A stretch of DNA of 64,000 nt. Origin: Pelobates cultripes (taxonomy: Eukaryota; Chordata; Amphibia; Anura; Pelobatidae). The position numbers and the translations under genes were made by a program. The stretch is taken from positions 312,823,682-312,887,681 of the forward strand of contig OW240916.1 of the NCBI GenBank assembly GCA_933207985.1, written 5' to 3'. Shown here piece by piece: positions 1-12,968 of the stretch; positions within the stretch are counted from its first letter, which is position 1, and every line of letters begins with the position of its first letter. The notes beneath the pieces are model-generated. The model searched no databases and was not told where the DNA came from. It worked only from the letters and a program-made list of their open reading frames with translations.

Positions 1-2463
1 AACCTGTGGTATCTCCGTATACGCTGCTGATTCGGCTATTAACAAAAAGCTGAATTGTAACCAAATGGCAAGTGAATCGTCTAATTTTTTTTTTTTTGCC
101 AATTTATCTGATACAGAACAAAGGAATTATGCGGAGACCATAAACCACCTTAACGCTAATCTCTGTCTTACTCAACAATTATTATGTTATAATTTATAGA
201 CCTTCACCTTAGTTTATCTCTTTTTCCCCTGGGTTCAATTCAGTAACAATTCAATTGGCCTTCAACTGAATCTATTTTAAAACAAATCTTGCTAATTACA
301 ATAAAATCTATTCGAAATGCGGTTTAATTCACTAAATACTGAATAAAACGAACCTCAATTTTTAAAATTTTGTTTTTATGAGTCATGAACTGATCACAAT
401 TCAAGTGACCGAATGTTCTACAGCAAATGTGTTGTTTGCCTAGGAATCCTCTACATTTCAGAGATTCCAAAATCCGTAATATTTATCTGAAAAATAATTT
501 CTACCCTTCTTGGATCTATTTAACAACGTGCCTCTTTTTGTTTTACTCCTTTGAATAATGATTATTTTATGTTATCTTCTGCACCCACATGAAACTAATT
601 AGACTTCAATGTCTCTTTCATGCATAGTCTTATTAGGACCTCCCATGTGCTTTTCTGTATCACTCCGATAACAGCACAGCAAAGCAACGAGATGCTGAAA
701 GTGCTTGTGGGATCAGGAGGGTTACAAGTGCAGAATGTGTGAAATAACGGATCTTTCTAGGTTTCCTAAAAACATATTAAAGGCATATGGATATTGCTGT
801 AACTATGTGCTTCAGCATATGGAAAATGTATTATATGTTAATTCAGCTTTAATAGCCGTTACACCGGCCAGCAGTGAGAGGAAGGTCCATCGACATGCCT
901 GGCAATGAATGTGTTAGCAAAGCTTGGTATTCGGAGATAATTTGCATGAAGTACACACAGTCAGATCATGCTGTGTGTGGGAGATACACATGTACTGCCA
1001 ACACCAGATTATCTTCTTTAAAAAAAAAAAAAAAAGTTTTCTGACTTCCACAAGGTATAAAGGTTAATGCAATAAAAGAATGTCAACTTCTAAACTATAA
1101 AAGGAATTCAAGTGAGACTTGAATTATGAAAATAATTGTATGTAGAGCATGCAAAAAACTGTTTTTTTGTTGTCTATCACTCAGATGTTTGGTATATGGC
1201 ATTAGTGGCAATTGAAAGGAACTAATGAGGAAAAATGACTATGGAACTAGCAACAGTAGTGGGTCCTATGAGACCTTGTTAGTGTTTGTGATGCACTTCA
1301 GGGCATAGTGAAGCTAATTGGAGCTGCCATGCGCTAGTTAGCAGCCTTCACTTTAAAGACCGGCGTTTCAATCATCTCGGAGGTATGAAAAGGAATTGCA
1401 CCATCAGAGACATTAAATTAGTGCTTGATAAAATTCTAAATTAACATTTGAATGTGCTTTGCAAGTTTATGTTCAGCTCTGCAGTTTGCCAAATGCCAAC
1501 GCAAACCGTTTACCAAGATTACCAATGAGGGTAATACTCAGAAAGGAGACCATCTTCCCCAGTACCCGTATATTTTGGAGCCAAATATCTACGTCCTGCT
1601 TTTATAGGAGCTCTGTTTTTCACTTGGATTGTCTAAGGGAATAAGAGAGCTCCACACCAATAATTCTTACAGTAATGTGTCTTTAAACTACAAGAAATTA
1701 GTTTCACAAGACAGAAGTGTCCTTCTTTGGAACTAAACCAACTGACTATACAATTACTTAGGAATTTCTATAATTTCAGGAATGAGTCTACTGTTAATCA
1801 GGCTACAAATCTAAATGGAATATAATCAATGACATTTGTTCTTTAAAGATAAACCCTTGTACATTATTAAAATGGCATGGTGGTGGTGTTTTCTTTTATT
1901 TTTATTCAGAATATAAAAATGAGTTTTACAATAAAGAGCCCACCATCAGGGATTGAAACAATATAATAAACCAGCAGTAAAATAATACATAAGATAAACT
2001 CATCATGAATGAGCAAAGCTACTCGACCGAGACAAATGAGATGTAGATGGCATGAATGTTTTAATGGCATATTTATTTATGTAGTACTAGACCTTCAGAA
2101 AAACTAATTTATAGAATGTATTAAATGCTTTTATTGCATGATCCCTAGAATGCCGAATGGAAAGATATTTTATACTGTTACAAACTTACCTGGTGTATGC
2201 CATTACAAAACGTGCTTTTACTTTTTTTTTTCCTTGCTGATGGAAGAGTATTGATTTAGCACCCTGTGTCCTGCATTGTCCTCCGGAGTCTTGCTTCCAG
2301 AGAATAGACCCTGCTGGGCGAGCATGCTAAACATGGACTCTCTTGCTGTGATACCAGTACATAATGTGTGTACATTATGTCCTTGAACCAGTCTCCAGCC
2401 GTGCCCTGCTTGCCCCACTTCTCTGCATTCCATTGTCGATACCAATAAGAAAGTTACAAATGT
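1..2463. other. AT-rich sequence, no gene recognised
   Basis: No reading frame here exceeds about 75 codons and none resembles a known family. The sequence is AT-rich with short homopolymer runs (T run near 87-97, A run near 1021-1035). I see no tandem array, terminal repeat or RNA gene. The first 2.4 kb could be intronic or intergenic; sequence alone does not tell which. Confidence 0.6.
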
Positions 2464-3426
2464 TTAAAGGGACACTATAATCACTAAAACAACTTTCGCT
2501 TAAAGGAACACGATAGTGACAGGAATACACGCATGTATTCCTGTCACTTTAGCTTTGAAAACACAATTTAAGTTCCCTGGTAATTTCACTGCCCTTTATT
2601 CCATTGCCACGCAGGTCCGCCGGTGCTGGCTCCACCCACGCTCCAGCTCCTTGGCTGATATCAGAATGGTCCATCTTAGCCAACCCAATGCTTTCTCATA
2701 GGAAAGAATTGGGAGACTACTGCACATGCGCGGCAAAACGCTGCGCCAATCAGCATTTTCCTCATAGACATGCACTGAATTAATGCATCTTTATGAGGAA
2801 CGTTCCATGCCTCAATGCAGTGCATGGAGACGCTGAATGTCAGTGCTGTACTTCCTCCGAAAAGGCAGTGTTTACGTTAATATTTCTGCAGGGAAAGGCT
2901 ACAGACACTAGAACAACTACATTAAGCTGTATTTGTTCTGGTTACTATAGTGCCCCTTTAATGAAGCAGTTTGGGAGTATAAGTCATTCTCCTGCAGTCC
3001 CACTGCTCAATTCTCTGTCATTTAGCAGTTAAATCACTTTGTTTATGAAGCTCTGGTCGCACTTCATGTTACTTGCACAGGCTTTCTAGCACAACTTCCT
3101 TTATTGCACACTCTGTTTACTTTAGAATTTATTATCTCCTGCTGTATTAGTAGCCCACTAGAACCGGCAGAAGCCTTCTGTGTGTGATTAAAGTATAATT
3201 AGAGAGCATAAAGCATGTTAACATCTGAATTTAAAAAAAAAAAAAAAAAGAAAATTTTCAGTCAGAAGGTAGGTGTGGCTACAGCTGTATAAACAGAAAC
3301 AAAAGTGATTTAACTCTTAAACGGAAGAGAATTGAGCAATGAGACTGCATAGGCATGGTCTATACATACACACCAAAATGGCTTTATTAAGCCAACATTG
3401 TTTTAGTGACTGTAGTGTTCCTTTAA
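2464..3426. mobile_element. TTAA-flanked MITE (outer), split by a second MITE
   Basis: The element begins at TTAA 2464-2467 with AGGGACACTATAATCAC and ends at TTAA 3423-3426 preceded by GTGACTGTAGTGTTCCT, giving inverted ends of the form AGGRACACTRYAGTCAC. Subterminal arms also pair: about 2995-3035 (GCAGTCCCACTGCTCAATTC) is inverted at about 3306-3350. The copy carries no reading frame. A second TTAA element interrupts it at its internal GCTTAATGAAGCAG motif, a motif seen uninterrupted in copies elsewhere in this window. TTAA targets are typical of piggyBac-superfamily transposition, but no transposase is present to prove the family. Confidence 0.75.
2500..2961. mobile_element. TTAA-flanked MITE (inner, nested)
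   Basis: The inner element lies between TTAA 2500-2503 and TTAA 2958-2961. Its left end reads AGGAACACGATAGTGAC and its right end, inverted, reads AGGGGCACTATAGTAAC. Just inside the left end is a short hairpin (GTGACAGGAATACA against TGTATTCCTGTCAC, about 2517-2550). Removing it and one TTAA restores the continuous outer element, so TTAA is the duplicated target. No coding potential was seen. Confidence 0.75.
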
Positions 3427-4216
3427 ACATATGTAATTGTTGCAAGTTGTTTTGGTGACTATGGTGTTTAAATCACAACATAACAGAAGTTCAGAATTCA
3501 TATTAAGTCCCATTTATTCTCTAAAAAACTATTTAACTCCACCCATACAAAATTCCAGTCCGATAATGACATGTATTTCTGCTGTAACGTAACAGGTAGA
3601 CAACGTTTAATATTAAACACACATTATCAACATATGTAATAATGACAAAGCAGCATGATGTGATGTATGGTTCTCATTTTTGACAGAATCATATAAATAC
3701 AAAATACAGCATGACATCATAGCATAATATAAACATTCTACGGCAGAATTGTGTTGTTTTACTTAATTAGAGAATCTTTCCAAAACAATGCAAAGCAGCA
3801 GGCAAACCCACTCTCTCTAATGGACCAATATTGGTCTATCAAAAAATCCAATTGTAGTGTATCGTTCACTATAATGTCCTTAGCGCGTACAAAGTGTCAA
3901 ACACCAATAATGGCCCAAGCTTGGCACAGCACAAATTATTTTGAACACTTTATAAAAGATGGTGAATGTAACAAACACTTATCACATGGAGGAAAAGTAT
4001 TTTTATGTATTTAAATTGTTGGGTCTTGCACATTATTGACACTGTGTGTGCACTAAGTACTTTAACACATATGGTTATATTGAAGGTGAATGTTTTGTTA
4101 GTATTGATGATTAGCTGCTAATTAAATCACTTTCTAATTTAATTTCTAGCTTTGGAAATAATACATTTTAAACGCCTCGATATACGATTTTATTTTGCTT
4201 CAATATTGGTCTATGT
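3427..4216. other. AT-rich sequence, no gene recognised
   Basis: A further MITE-end-like motif (TTTTGGTGACTATGGTGTTT, about 3450-3470) suggests a degraded copy abutting the previous element. The rest is AT-rich without recognised genes. An 87-codon open frame at 3751-4014 has no recognisable motif and is treated as chance. Confidence 0.5.
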
Positions 4217-4560
4217 CAGCGATGCCGAACCTATGGTACGTGTTGGCATGCCGAGCCCTCTCTGAGGGCATGCAGCCATAGGTCATCTGGGGGGCGCCAC
4301 CGGCGCCGATTGGCAGCCTTAGGCCCTCCGGCAGCAATGCAGGGCGGTTCCTGGGTGCGCCAGAAGGTGGGGACGCCCCCGGGACTGGAGTTGAGGGGGG
4401 CAGAGAGAGAGAGACAATACCCCCCCCCAAAATATGAGGTCGTCCAGGGTCCTGTGGTACTGCGCTAGGTGGGAGTCTCCCCAGCGCAGCACTGTGCGCT
4501 CTCTCTCTTGGCGCCGAGCAGCATATTTCAATTAGCTGCTCGGCACCAAGAGAGAGCACA
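4217..4560. mobile_element. GC-rich hAT-like transposon fragment
   Basis: The block opens with CAGCGATGCCGAACCTATGG, close to the hAT-type terminus CAGNGATGGCGAACCTATGG that I know from vertebrate repeats. It is strongly GC-rich against AT-rich flanks, with internal palindromes (GGCGCCACCGGCGCC near 4296). No matching right terminus or 8-bp duplication was found, so this is a truncated copy. Overlapping open frames on the minus strand here are a by-product of the GC content. Confidence 0.45.
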
Positions 4561-4682
4561 CAACGTTTGGGAGTTTTTATGAAATGTCCATAAAAACTCC
4601 CAGAACGAGTTTCACTACTAAAGGTAGCTTCCTCAGCTGGGTATGCGTACCCAGCTGAGGAAGCTACCTTTAGTAGTGAAAC
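4493..4682. repeat. Three consecutive strong hairpins
   Basis: Three inverted repeats stand side by side. About 4493-4560 pairs GCTCTCTCTCTTGG with CCAAGAGAGAGC around a 10-15 base loop. 4569-4601 pairs GGGAGTTTTTATG with CATAAAAACTCCC. 4609-4682 is a 74-bp hairpin with perfect 35-bp arms and a 4-base centre (TGCG). Each could fold as a stem in single-stranded DNA or RNA. They lie at the junction of the GC-rich fragment and the following element, so they may be termini of non-autonomous transposons. Confidence 0.7.
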
Positions 4683-5310
4683 GCTTTCTGGACGTTATTC
4701 CTTATTCCTTTACGGACATTATTCCTTTTTCATTTATAGGTTTTTAATAGTGTATCAATACATTTGTTACTTTTTCATCACAGTTTTCGGTATTACAAGC
4801 TGCTTTAAGAGAGGGAGTGTAGTCCCCCACTACACCATACGCTACTGTATTGACTCGTCACTAGACCTCTAAGTATTATTCCATACTGTGCTACTCTATT
4901 TTCGTTTTATGTGTTTCTCTTAGGGCTGGACGCACCTTTTCTATAGGGGTTGGTCGCCTAAACGGGGACTATCGACACCAGAGCTAGGTTTAATAGCATC
5001 TTGATTGGGAGTGTTCTGTACATATATATTTTACACATACCATTTGTTATTTGGGTGATCTGCACTACGTTGTATTATTAACACTAGGCATCCGAAGTGT
5101 TGTATAATATGAAGTACCCGGATTGTTATATTGAAGGTACTAATTACCTTTTTATAAGCGCTACACTATTCATCTTTGTATCTACTTATTGGTGTTATTT
5201 TGGAAAAGTTACACAAATCGGTGTTTAGCTGCTATCCATTAATATATTTTTGGAATACTCCTCTCAAAGGGCAAAAACTTATTTTTTATTTTTTTTTAGG
5301 ATTAATGCAT
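4683..5310. other. Probable body of a non-autonomous repeat, family unknown
   Basis: Sequence after the hairpins (short ATTCCTT/ATTCC repeats, TAGCGCTAC-like and TTTTTATAAGCGCTACAC motifs) resembles interspersed repeats of frog genomes in general look. I cannot place its boundaries or name it. No coding frame is seen. Confidence 0.3.
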
Positions 5311-8300
5311 AAAACCAGAGAGGGGATAAATTGAAATCCCTACAGTCACACAAAACAAAGCTAAAATAAGGAATCATTTAGATTTAAATTGGGACCTTAA
5401 TATTCATCAAGGTCGTTAGTGTGTCAATGTGCTGTGCGTCTTATAGCAACCTTCAAACACAGTGAGAGGTTTAGATTCTCCCGTTGCCAATCCGCTTAAA
5501 ACCCCTTGTTATTCTGTAAACATTTTCTGACAGCTTTGGTAATTGTTAGTGGCATTATGATGAACATAATGTATTATTATTTCTGTTTATTGAATTGCAT
5601 AAAATTGGTTTCTCTTAATTTTAATGAGTTGTACAATTAAACAAATGATCAATTAGATCAATTTGCAAAATATCAAATATTTCTAAGAATCACAATAATA
5701 AATATATTTGTCCATTAGGATTGCCATTTTAACAAAAATCCGATGTTGGAATAGATGGCTAATGATTGTTAATATACAAAGAATGAATGCCTTTGTCAAT
5801 GTGAGCTAGCTAATCTGACACCCCAGCCTCGTACTCCTTGCTTTCAGCTTCAATATGTAACAAAGGCAATGATTACCCTAATGGAACATGAACAGTCTCA
5901 AAAGTTTTCTACAAAACAAAAGTAATTATTTGCTCTGGGGAAACGTGTTAATAATCTACGAACAAGTGGCTGGTTTTAAGCATTCTGCATGACACACATA
6001 TTCGATGCCAATGAAACTACCCAGCAGGAGTGAATTGGAGGAAACAGCATGCAGATTATTTTTTCACCACGATTTTTAGCCTCTCAGGAACACAGAGATG
6101 ACGTTTCCCCAGATCCCTATGGTGTGCCGGGTTCTTCTCCATTAATTACGGTTGTTAGACTGCTAGTTTATGGCTTTAATACTGAACTTGCACGTGTGTG
6201 CAGCTGCAATACCTTGTCACCTACTTGTAGACAAGTGTCCATGCTTCTTCTACATGTTGACTGTAGAGGGAATGAATAGAACAGAAGGATATGCAGCCTA
6301 GTTTTCAGGTTCACAGACAGCAGGGATTGCAAACCTATCGTAAAGGTGACAATGCCAAAACTATGGAGGGTTCTAGGTGGGCAACTCACTGTTTGCCTAC
6401 GATCCTAGAGACCCAATGTGGCAGCAAGCTACTGGCGTGCTTGTTGGCTCATGGTATTATCATCTGTGAACCTGCTAGAATTATAACAGCACACCTGATC
6501 AATCAGGAAGAGAGAGTTACCGGTAATATGGAGGGGGAGAAGAGCTTTTTATAGAAGGAGATAGACATTATATGGATGGGGGTTGATATGCAGGAAATTA
6601 AGGTGCAGAAACAGAGAAGCAGAACTATTAATGAGGAGGGCGCACAGTGAAGTAAAGGAATGGTAAAGGGTGATTAAAAATGCATCTAGGCACGTGTACA
6701 TTCCTTACTTAAGGAGAGCATTTGGATTGAAAAATATTGGCCATGATTCTCGGAATATAGAAATAAATCGATAATAGTAATAAAGACAATTTTGGTTTTT
6801 TTAATCCATATTATCTATTTAGAGGAACCCCAGGGTTAATACTGGGTGCATACCTTGTGCCTTCACGCTGGAAAGCAAATTTACCTTTGATCAAAACATA
6901 TTTCGGTTTATCCCTCACATTGTATCGTTCAACGCTCCTGTCACTCTCTGCATCTTTCCATATTTATTATATAATAGAAAAATAAGAGTTACACTAAACA
7001 GCACCACGTATAGCCGGTCCCCATAGCCCTATATTCTTCCAGTAAGTATGGGACATGCTTGCTGTGGGAGTAGCTCTGTTACAGAAAGCAGGAGGGTTCT
7101 CCTGCACTGCCTGGACTCTCAGCCCTTGGCATAGGTCTCTAAGCTGATGGCATTGGGATTTATGATGAGAACTGACTGGCAGGTGATGGAGGAAATATCG
7201 GGTTAAAGAGCATGCAATTAAAATCTATGCATTCGCTAATATTTCTGCTAGCCCAGTGTATAGGTTACATGTTCTGCTCTTTAATTTACAGCTACATTGA
7301 GTGCCTTAAAGCAGCCTTCATAAAAACAGGTATTTACTCCATATAGCTAACCTCACAGGGATATGTGCATATATTTTCACTTAACCTAAATCATCAGCTG
7401 AAATCAGAAAATATGTTCAAGATCCTTTTTTTCCCCTCTTCTGATTCCCAATAAACTTAAGTTTCCTAATCCTCCAATTCCACATCAGTGTTGTAGCAGC
7501 AGCTTAAAGGTAGCTTTTATAAATGGTTGAAAAGGGCATAGATCTTTATTAAACATTATATATTATTTATATATTTTTGTAGCAATATCTTTTGTAACCA
7601 AGCTGCTTTTTATTGTAAGATTTTATACAATAATATAACACTGGCATGTTTCAACACAATAGGCATCTATTTACTTCAAGGTAAACACTTATAAATATCA
7701 AAAAACACAATGTGCGCAGTATAAATCATTTTCCCTTATTCCCCGGCCTTGTGGTTTGCATTAAATAGCCATTCATTTTATAGATGTGACAGTAAAAACC
7801 TGGTCCTTCGGCAGGATGTATTTTAAACCAGCTGTTTTGAAAGTCAAGCATTAGTGAAGGTTTCCTTTTCAGTGATTCAGGATCTCACCACACCAGGACT
7901 CCCAACACAAGAGATACAGGACAATACACGACAATAATGATGGATATGATTAATGACGAACACTGGGCATGTCCTAGTCATGTTGGGTCATCAAGTTCCT
8001 CACAGTTTCTTTTAAGTAGAAATATTTGGGAAGCTGTGCGCAGTTGGGTCAATTATACATTGTTGATAAACTGCAAATCTATCCAATAATCAGTCACGAG
8101 AAGGAGTAACTTACTCAAATTTTGTGTGTCACCACCTGTCTACCCCACTTATACTTTTAAAACAAGCTTGAAAACTGCATTTCTTATTTTTTGTATGGAA
8201 TGAGGAACAGGGCTCAAGGGATGTATAGCACAATCAACTGATGTTACACAACAGATTGTATAACAATCCCTCTTAGACTTCAATGGGCTAAAGGTCGGAT

Positions 8301-10860
8301 ACAATTTGTGGGCCTCCAGGATGTTGTTGGCTGAGGCCATAATACAAAAAGTTATATCTCTGTCTATTCTTAAAATGTCTGGCAATTGATGGTGTCCAGT
8401 GACTGATTATGTCAGTAGAAATAATTAAACTCAGAGAAGGACATTACATTTTCACAAAGCAGTTATAAAGTAAGAGGTTTCTTTCCGGAGAAAAAGAGCA
8501 GGTCGGATCAAGCTAGATAGGTTTATATAGCTCCCTGATGAATCCGTCTTATTAAGTGAACCCAGCACAGTGTGTACACACAAGCAATTTCATTTACAGA
8601 GTATAATTTTAACCAGTGGTGCCTGGCAGAAATAGAAACTAATTACTCAGTAAATGTAAACTTAGCCATTTTCGAACTCGCTATGCAGATGAGAAGCATC
8701 CAAACTCACAATCGCATATAATCGTCTGTGCCTGTCGTCTTCTATTCACAGTCAAAAAGTATTTAGAAAACAGTAAACCTACGGAGACTTGCAGGAAATG
8801 ATAGCTCAGCTAAAACAGACAGACAGCTAAAATACTGGCCTTGTTGTCAGTAGGAGTGAGTTAAGAACGCTAGTCTTTACAATGATGAACAGCTGTCAAC
8901 TAAACCTTAGTTACAGAATGTCAATTTCTCTCATAGGTGGCAACACAGAAATACGTACAGCTTCAGTTTGTGAAGTGATGGCTTTCTTAAGGAACAGCTA
9001 TGCAGTCTTGAATGCATTTGTATCAACAAGTCTCATTTTTAAGTAAACCAAAATATAGTGCGCGCAACAGGATAACATAATTAAAGCATCCGCCCTTAGA
9101 AAAATGAAGTTATTGTTCTTGTTAAAAATTGTGGATGTTCATCTAAATGCAACCAATGGTGATGCACAAAATCTTTAAATTTGTTACACCTGCCACGTAC
9201 AATGAATTGAATGCTGCATCAAAAAGGATGTTTTTGTTGGATGCTATAACAACTTGATTGCATTATTTTGATTAAATTCTTATGTTTTATGTTGAAATTA
9301 ATTTTGTACATGGAGTAAATATAAGATCTAGTTTACAGAACAGTGCTGAGCTAGAGCAGTTAGCGGCTTGGAGTTTGTTATTTTGAGAAATCCTTTGTTT
9401 GTAATATTATATAACAGGGTGTCTATAAATGGGAAGTCTTGGTTGAAAACAAGATTTTCATCACACTTGAATAGGGCAATTAAAATGACAAATCTGCATT
9501 ATTTATTTAGCCTAGCACTAATTTCCCTGCACACGCAATGCATTGTGCAGATAGCGTGCACGTTTGGAAGCTATTACGACACATGTAATAATAGATATTA
9601 GTAAAATATATATATATAAACACAACATACAAAATACACAATCCAGCACACTCGCACACTTATTCACTAAACAATACTTTCAAATCTCACAGATATATAG
9701 AACATTATTAAAGGAACTCTTATCCCTACCTTGCCCAAAGTGAAAAGAATGACCAGCCTCCCTTTCCCATTCAGCCAAGTGGGTGCAGCCCAGAAACATA
9801 TTAAACGTGCATATTTCTGTTACTGTAGGAGTTTGGAGGTGTGGATAAATCTGATGGAGTTTTAGGGTGCAATAATTACATTCTAAGAATCATTCTATGT
9901 GCTTTACAGTGTGAAGTGGCTAGTGTGTTAAAAACCTATTTGGGAGATTGCCTGACTATAATACAACTAATCTGTGTTATATAAACTATAGTGGATCTGA
10001 CTATGCTTGAAATTTTGTGTAAATGAAACCAGTGAAACAATGTCTATCATGAGCTAGCTAGTACCAATGAACTTCAAACAGTATTCTCAGGAGTCTACTA
10101 ATAATCAACATGATGGAGTTTAAGAAAAAGAGTTGATCTTGTGCTTGCCAAGATGTACTTATAGTCCTTAGTTCAAGTGCACTCAGGTTCCCCAAGGTCA
10201 TCTTGAGTTTGTAGAGCATGTGTCTCTCTGATGGTATTGCGAAGGGCATGTGGGACACAAGTTATCAACTGCAAACAGGTTGTGTCATACAAAAAAAAGG
10301 GAAACAGGAACATTTCATTGGTTTCCATGCGGACTGCATATCATTTTTTTTTGCCTAGGCTTTTCAACCAGATATATATGGTGATATATAGTGCAAATGC
10401 CTAAAAATATGTCTCTTCAAAATCTTTATATGAGTTCTAGAGGTAGAACCTTTACATGAATCAGTGATGTACAGAACCGGTACCAATATTAAACAGAAAC
10501 TAAGAAATTATAAACAACACTGTTCTAAGTAAACAAATCATTTTCTTCATGATAAATTCCATTTAATTGGACTTCCAATGTGATTTCTTTAATTACAATT
10601 TCTAATTCAGTTCTTGTAACATAATGTATATTGAATATTTAAAAGCAATCAGGATGTGCTGAAACTATCACAGGCAAATGAACAAAAAAAGATTTCCTTT
10701 ATCGGCTTATCATCCTTCAGTTAAACCTTAATCATCTGATCAATGTCTGTGAAAGCAGGGTTGTTGTACAAGGATTTCTCTACGTGATGACCAGGCAGTA
10801 ACCAGACTAGAGAAAGTAAATAAGAAAGTAAAGTAATAAAATAACCAAGGAGAGAGTCTT
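5311..10860. other. Long AT-rich stretch, no gene recognised
   Basis: Five and a half kilobases without a recognisable exon, RNA gene or complete transposon. Open frames (longest under 90 codons) show no family motif. Around 5520-5720 the sequence is rich in TAATTA-like motifs, and 6040-6550 is more balanced in composition, but neither can be assigned a role. A TTAA with a MITE-like start (AGGAACTCT) near 9708 may be a fragment. A short (TA)n run lies near 9607. Confidence 0.5.
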
Positions 10861-10907
10861 AAAGGGGAACTTCACCAATGTGTTTACTCTTATTATTGCA
10901 TACATCC

Positions 10908-11480
10908 TGTCACAGTTCTCACAGTGCCATGGAGGCGTGGCGTGGTTGCCCCAAAGGTGCCAGACAAGGGGTTTGAATCTGGGTCCTTCTATATACTAAG
11001 CCTGCGTTCCTGCCTCTGAGCCACTTCAGTACTTGTGGATCTAGCCTTGTTCATCCTGTATTGCCTGCAGCACTACTGGGCTGGACTTCACCAGTGGCTC
11101 CTACCTGTCAATCTAAGTCCACCTGAGGCAGATGGATCATTATCCCAGGTATGTAACACTTCCTCTCCCTGAGGGTAGGGTCAGTTCGTTGTTTCATGTT
11201 TCCTGTTGCCTAAGACTGACTTGGCTTGTGACCCCTGCTTGTGGAATCTTCGTTATTGCCCGTCTGCCGCCTGCCCTGACCTTTTTGATACCGTGCCTGA
11301 CTACTCTTCTGGATTTGCCCTTGTTCGTTTCCTCGTACATGGTTACTGTTCCTGCCTAAGCCCCCGTGCACAGATGCACAGCCAAGGTAGCTTCTTACCT
11401 GGTTACTGTGGGCTGTGTTTATCTGCAAGGGTCAGCACACATCTCTGCACTTCGGACTCCAACCAAGGTAAGCTGTGACA
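10908..11480. mobile_element. Solo LTR with 5-bp target duplication
   Basis: The unit starts TGTCACAG (10908) and ends CTGTGACA (11480), an 8-bp terminal inversion with the TG...CA ends of retroviral-type LTRs. The five bases before it (CATCC, 10903-10907) are repeated immediately after it (11481-11485), as expected of LTR-retrotransposon integration. At 573 bp with no internal region, it is best explained as a solo LTR left by recombination between two LTRs. Family is not determined; it is unrelated in sequence to the chromovirus LTR at 14339. CT-rich open frames inside it are not genes. Confidence 0.8.
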
Positions 11481-11485
11481 CATCC

Positions 11486-12323
11486 CAGCATTGGGAACTT
11501 TGTAGATTAAGATGGGTAGGTGGGCCTGAGAAGGGACGTCAACATTGATGTGACTTATCAACGGCGATGCCTATTTTGAAGGACTGAAGGGGTCGGCACT
11601 CTAAGAGAGAGCTAAGTGGCCAATTTCAAGAGCCTTACATCACTATAAGGACCACAGAGAGGGCACTTTGTAGCCACCCAATTCCTACCAATGAAGTGTT
11701 ACATAAATTGGGGACTGGTTGATTTTAACGTCATAGTTTATTTTTTATTCATATATCGTAATGTTTTCCACCAGTACTGAATTTAGAGTTGTGCTGCGAT
11801 GCACTAACCCAGGGGACACAAAACGTTTAAATGGCAAGGTTAGCTGAGAAAATATTAAGTAGTATTAAGTGGTACTTTAGAGATTAGGATGTTACCATGG
11901 CTTTTGCCGGTGGTTAGAACAGTTTAGTAATAAAATGGCACATAGTTAACATGTCTGTGGACATCTTTTCTTAATTGAGATTTCTTTCCTGGTATGAAGG
12001 TATCTTTGTGCTAGCCATACTGCAGAATAAGAGTCGGCTATTAACTGACTGGCCTATATAGCGCAGAGAGTAGAAGCAGTGAACAGGTTGATATCACAAC
12101 CTCCCCGTGCATCATAAAGCTAGGCCACCAGGAGATGCATGCCTCCCCTTTTTGGGATTTTTTTGGGTCTGTCCACCAACCTGTGTTCCCTGGAGTCACG
12201 ATTTTGGGGACACCAGGTAAGCCTGTCTGACCTGCCAGTTTTTTGGGTGAACTCACCCCCTCTACCCCTTTCCCATTGGTGTATCGTTTTTCGCCGGTGT
12301 TGGAGGTATGGGACTGTAGTGTG
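11486..12323. other. Unique sequence between solo LTR and nested stack
   Basis: No element ends or gene motifs recognised. Short frames on both strands around 12041-12260 lack family features. The last eight bases (GTAGTGTG, 12316-12323) are the left target duplication of the next element. Confidence 0.5.
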
Positions 12324-12968
12324 CAGGGCCAGATTAAGAGACCAGTGGGCCTGGTGCTGACAATTATGATGGGCCTAATTACAGAATCTTATCGACTAAA
12401 AACACTAAAAGACTCCCAAGCGTCATGTATCTGATGGAGATGGTGCTGGAGGGAAAGAAAACAGCAGCTATAAGAAAACACATACCCTAGGCTAATGTCT
12501 CTCTAATTTATGCTTTCATCTTTCAAGTAAATTCATACCCCCTATCAGCAGTGTCCAGTCAAGCAGGAAGTCAATGGGCGCGGTAAAAGGGTGTGCCACT
12601 GACGCAAATCACGTAACCTGCCAAAAGGGGTGAACATGCCCAAAAAGGGGGCATGTCTGCCCAAAGAATTGGAAGGCCAGCCTGGTATGAATGCATGTCA
12701 GGCTGCCTGCCAATCATGCAGCTGGCCAACTAAGGGAATACTATGTAGACAGCACCCTGAGCTTGGCATAAATGCATCTAATGATGCGCTCGCTCAACGC
12801 TTTCTAAGGACTGTCCCCTAGCACTCGCTGGTCCACTTGTCCCGTTACCTTCTTACTAGCAGGCAGAAGCTCCTGGTATATAGTCTGGGACAGAGAAAAG
12901 CTGTATGTAGTGAGTGTAGAAGAAAGGGAACATGCCACAGTGTTAGAGAGACCAAAGTCAGCATTACC

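Noticed and set aside
4200..4559. 119-codon minus-strand frame as a gene
   Set aside because: Lies in a GC-rich transposon fragment where stops are rare; a second frame overlaps it.
10950..11035. Separate tRNA-derived SINE on the minus strand
   Set aside because: A- and B-box-like motifs are present, but they lie within a clean solo LTR and no SINE ends or duplication are visible.
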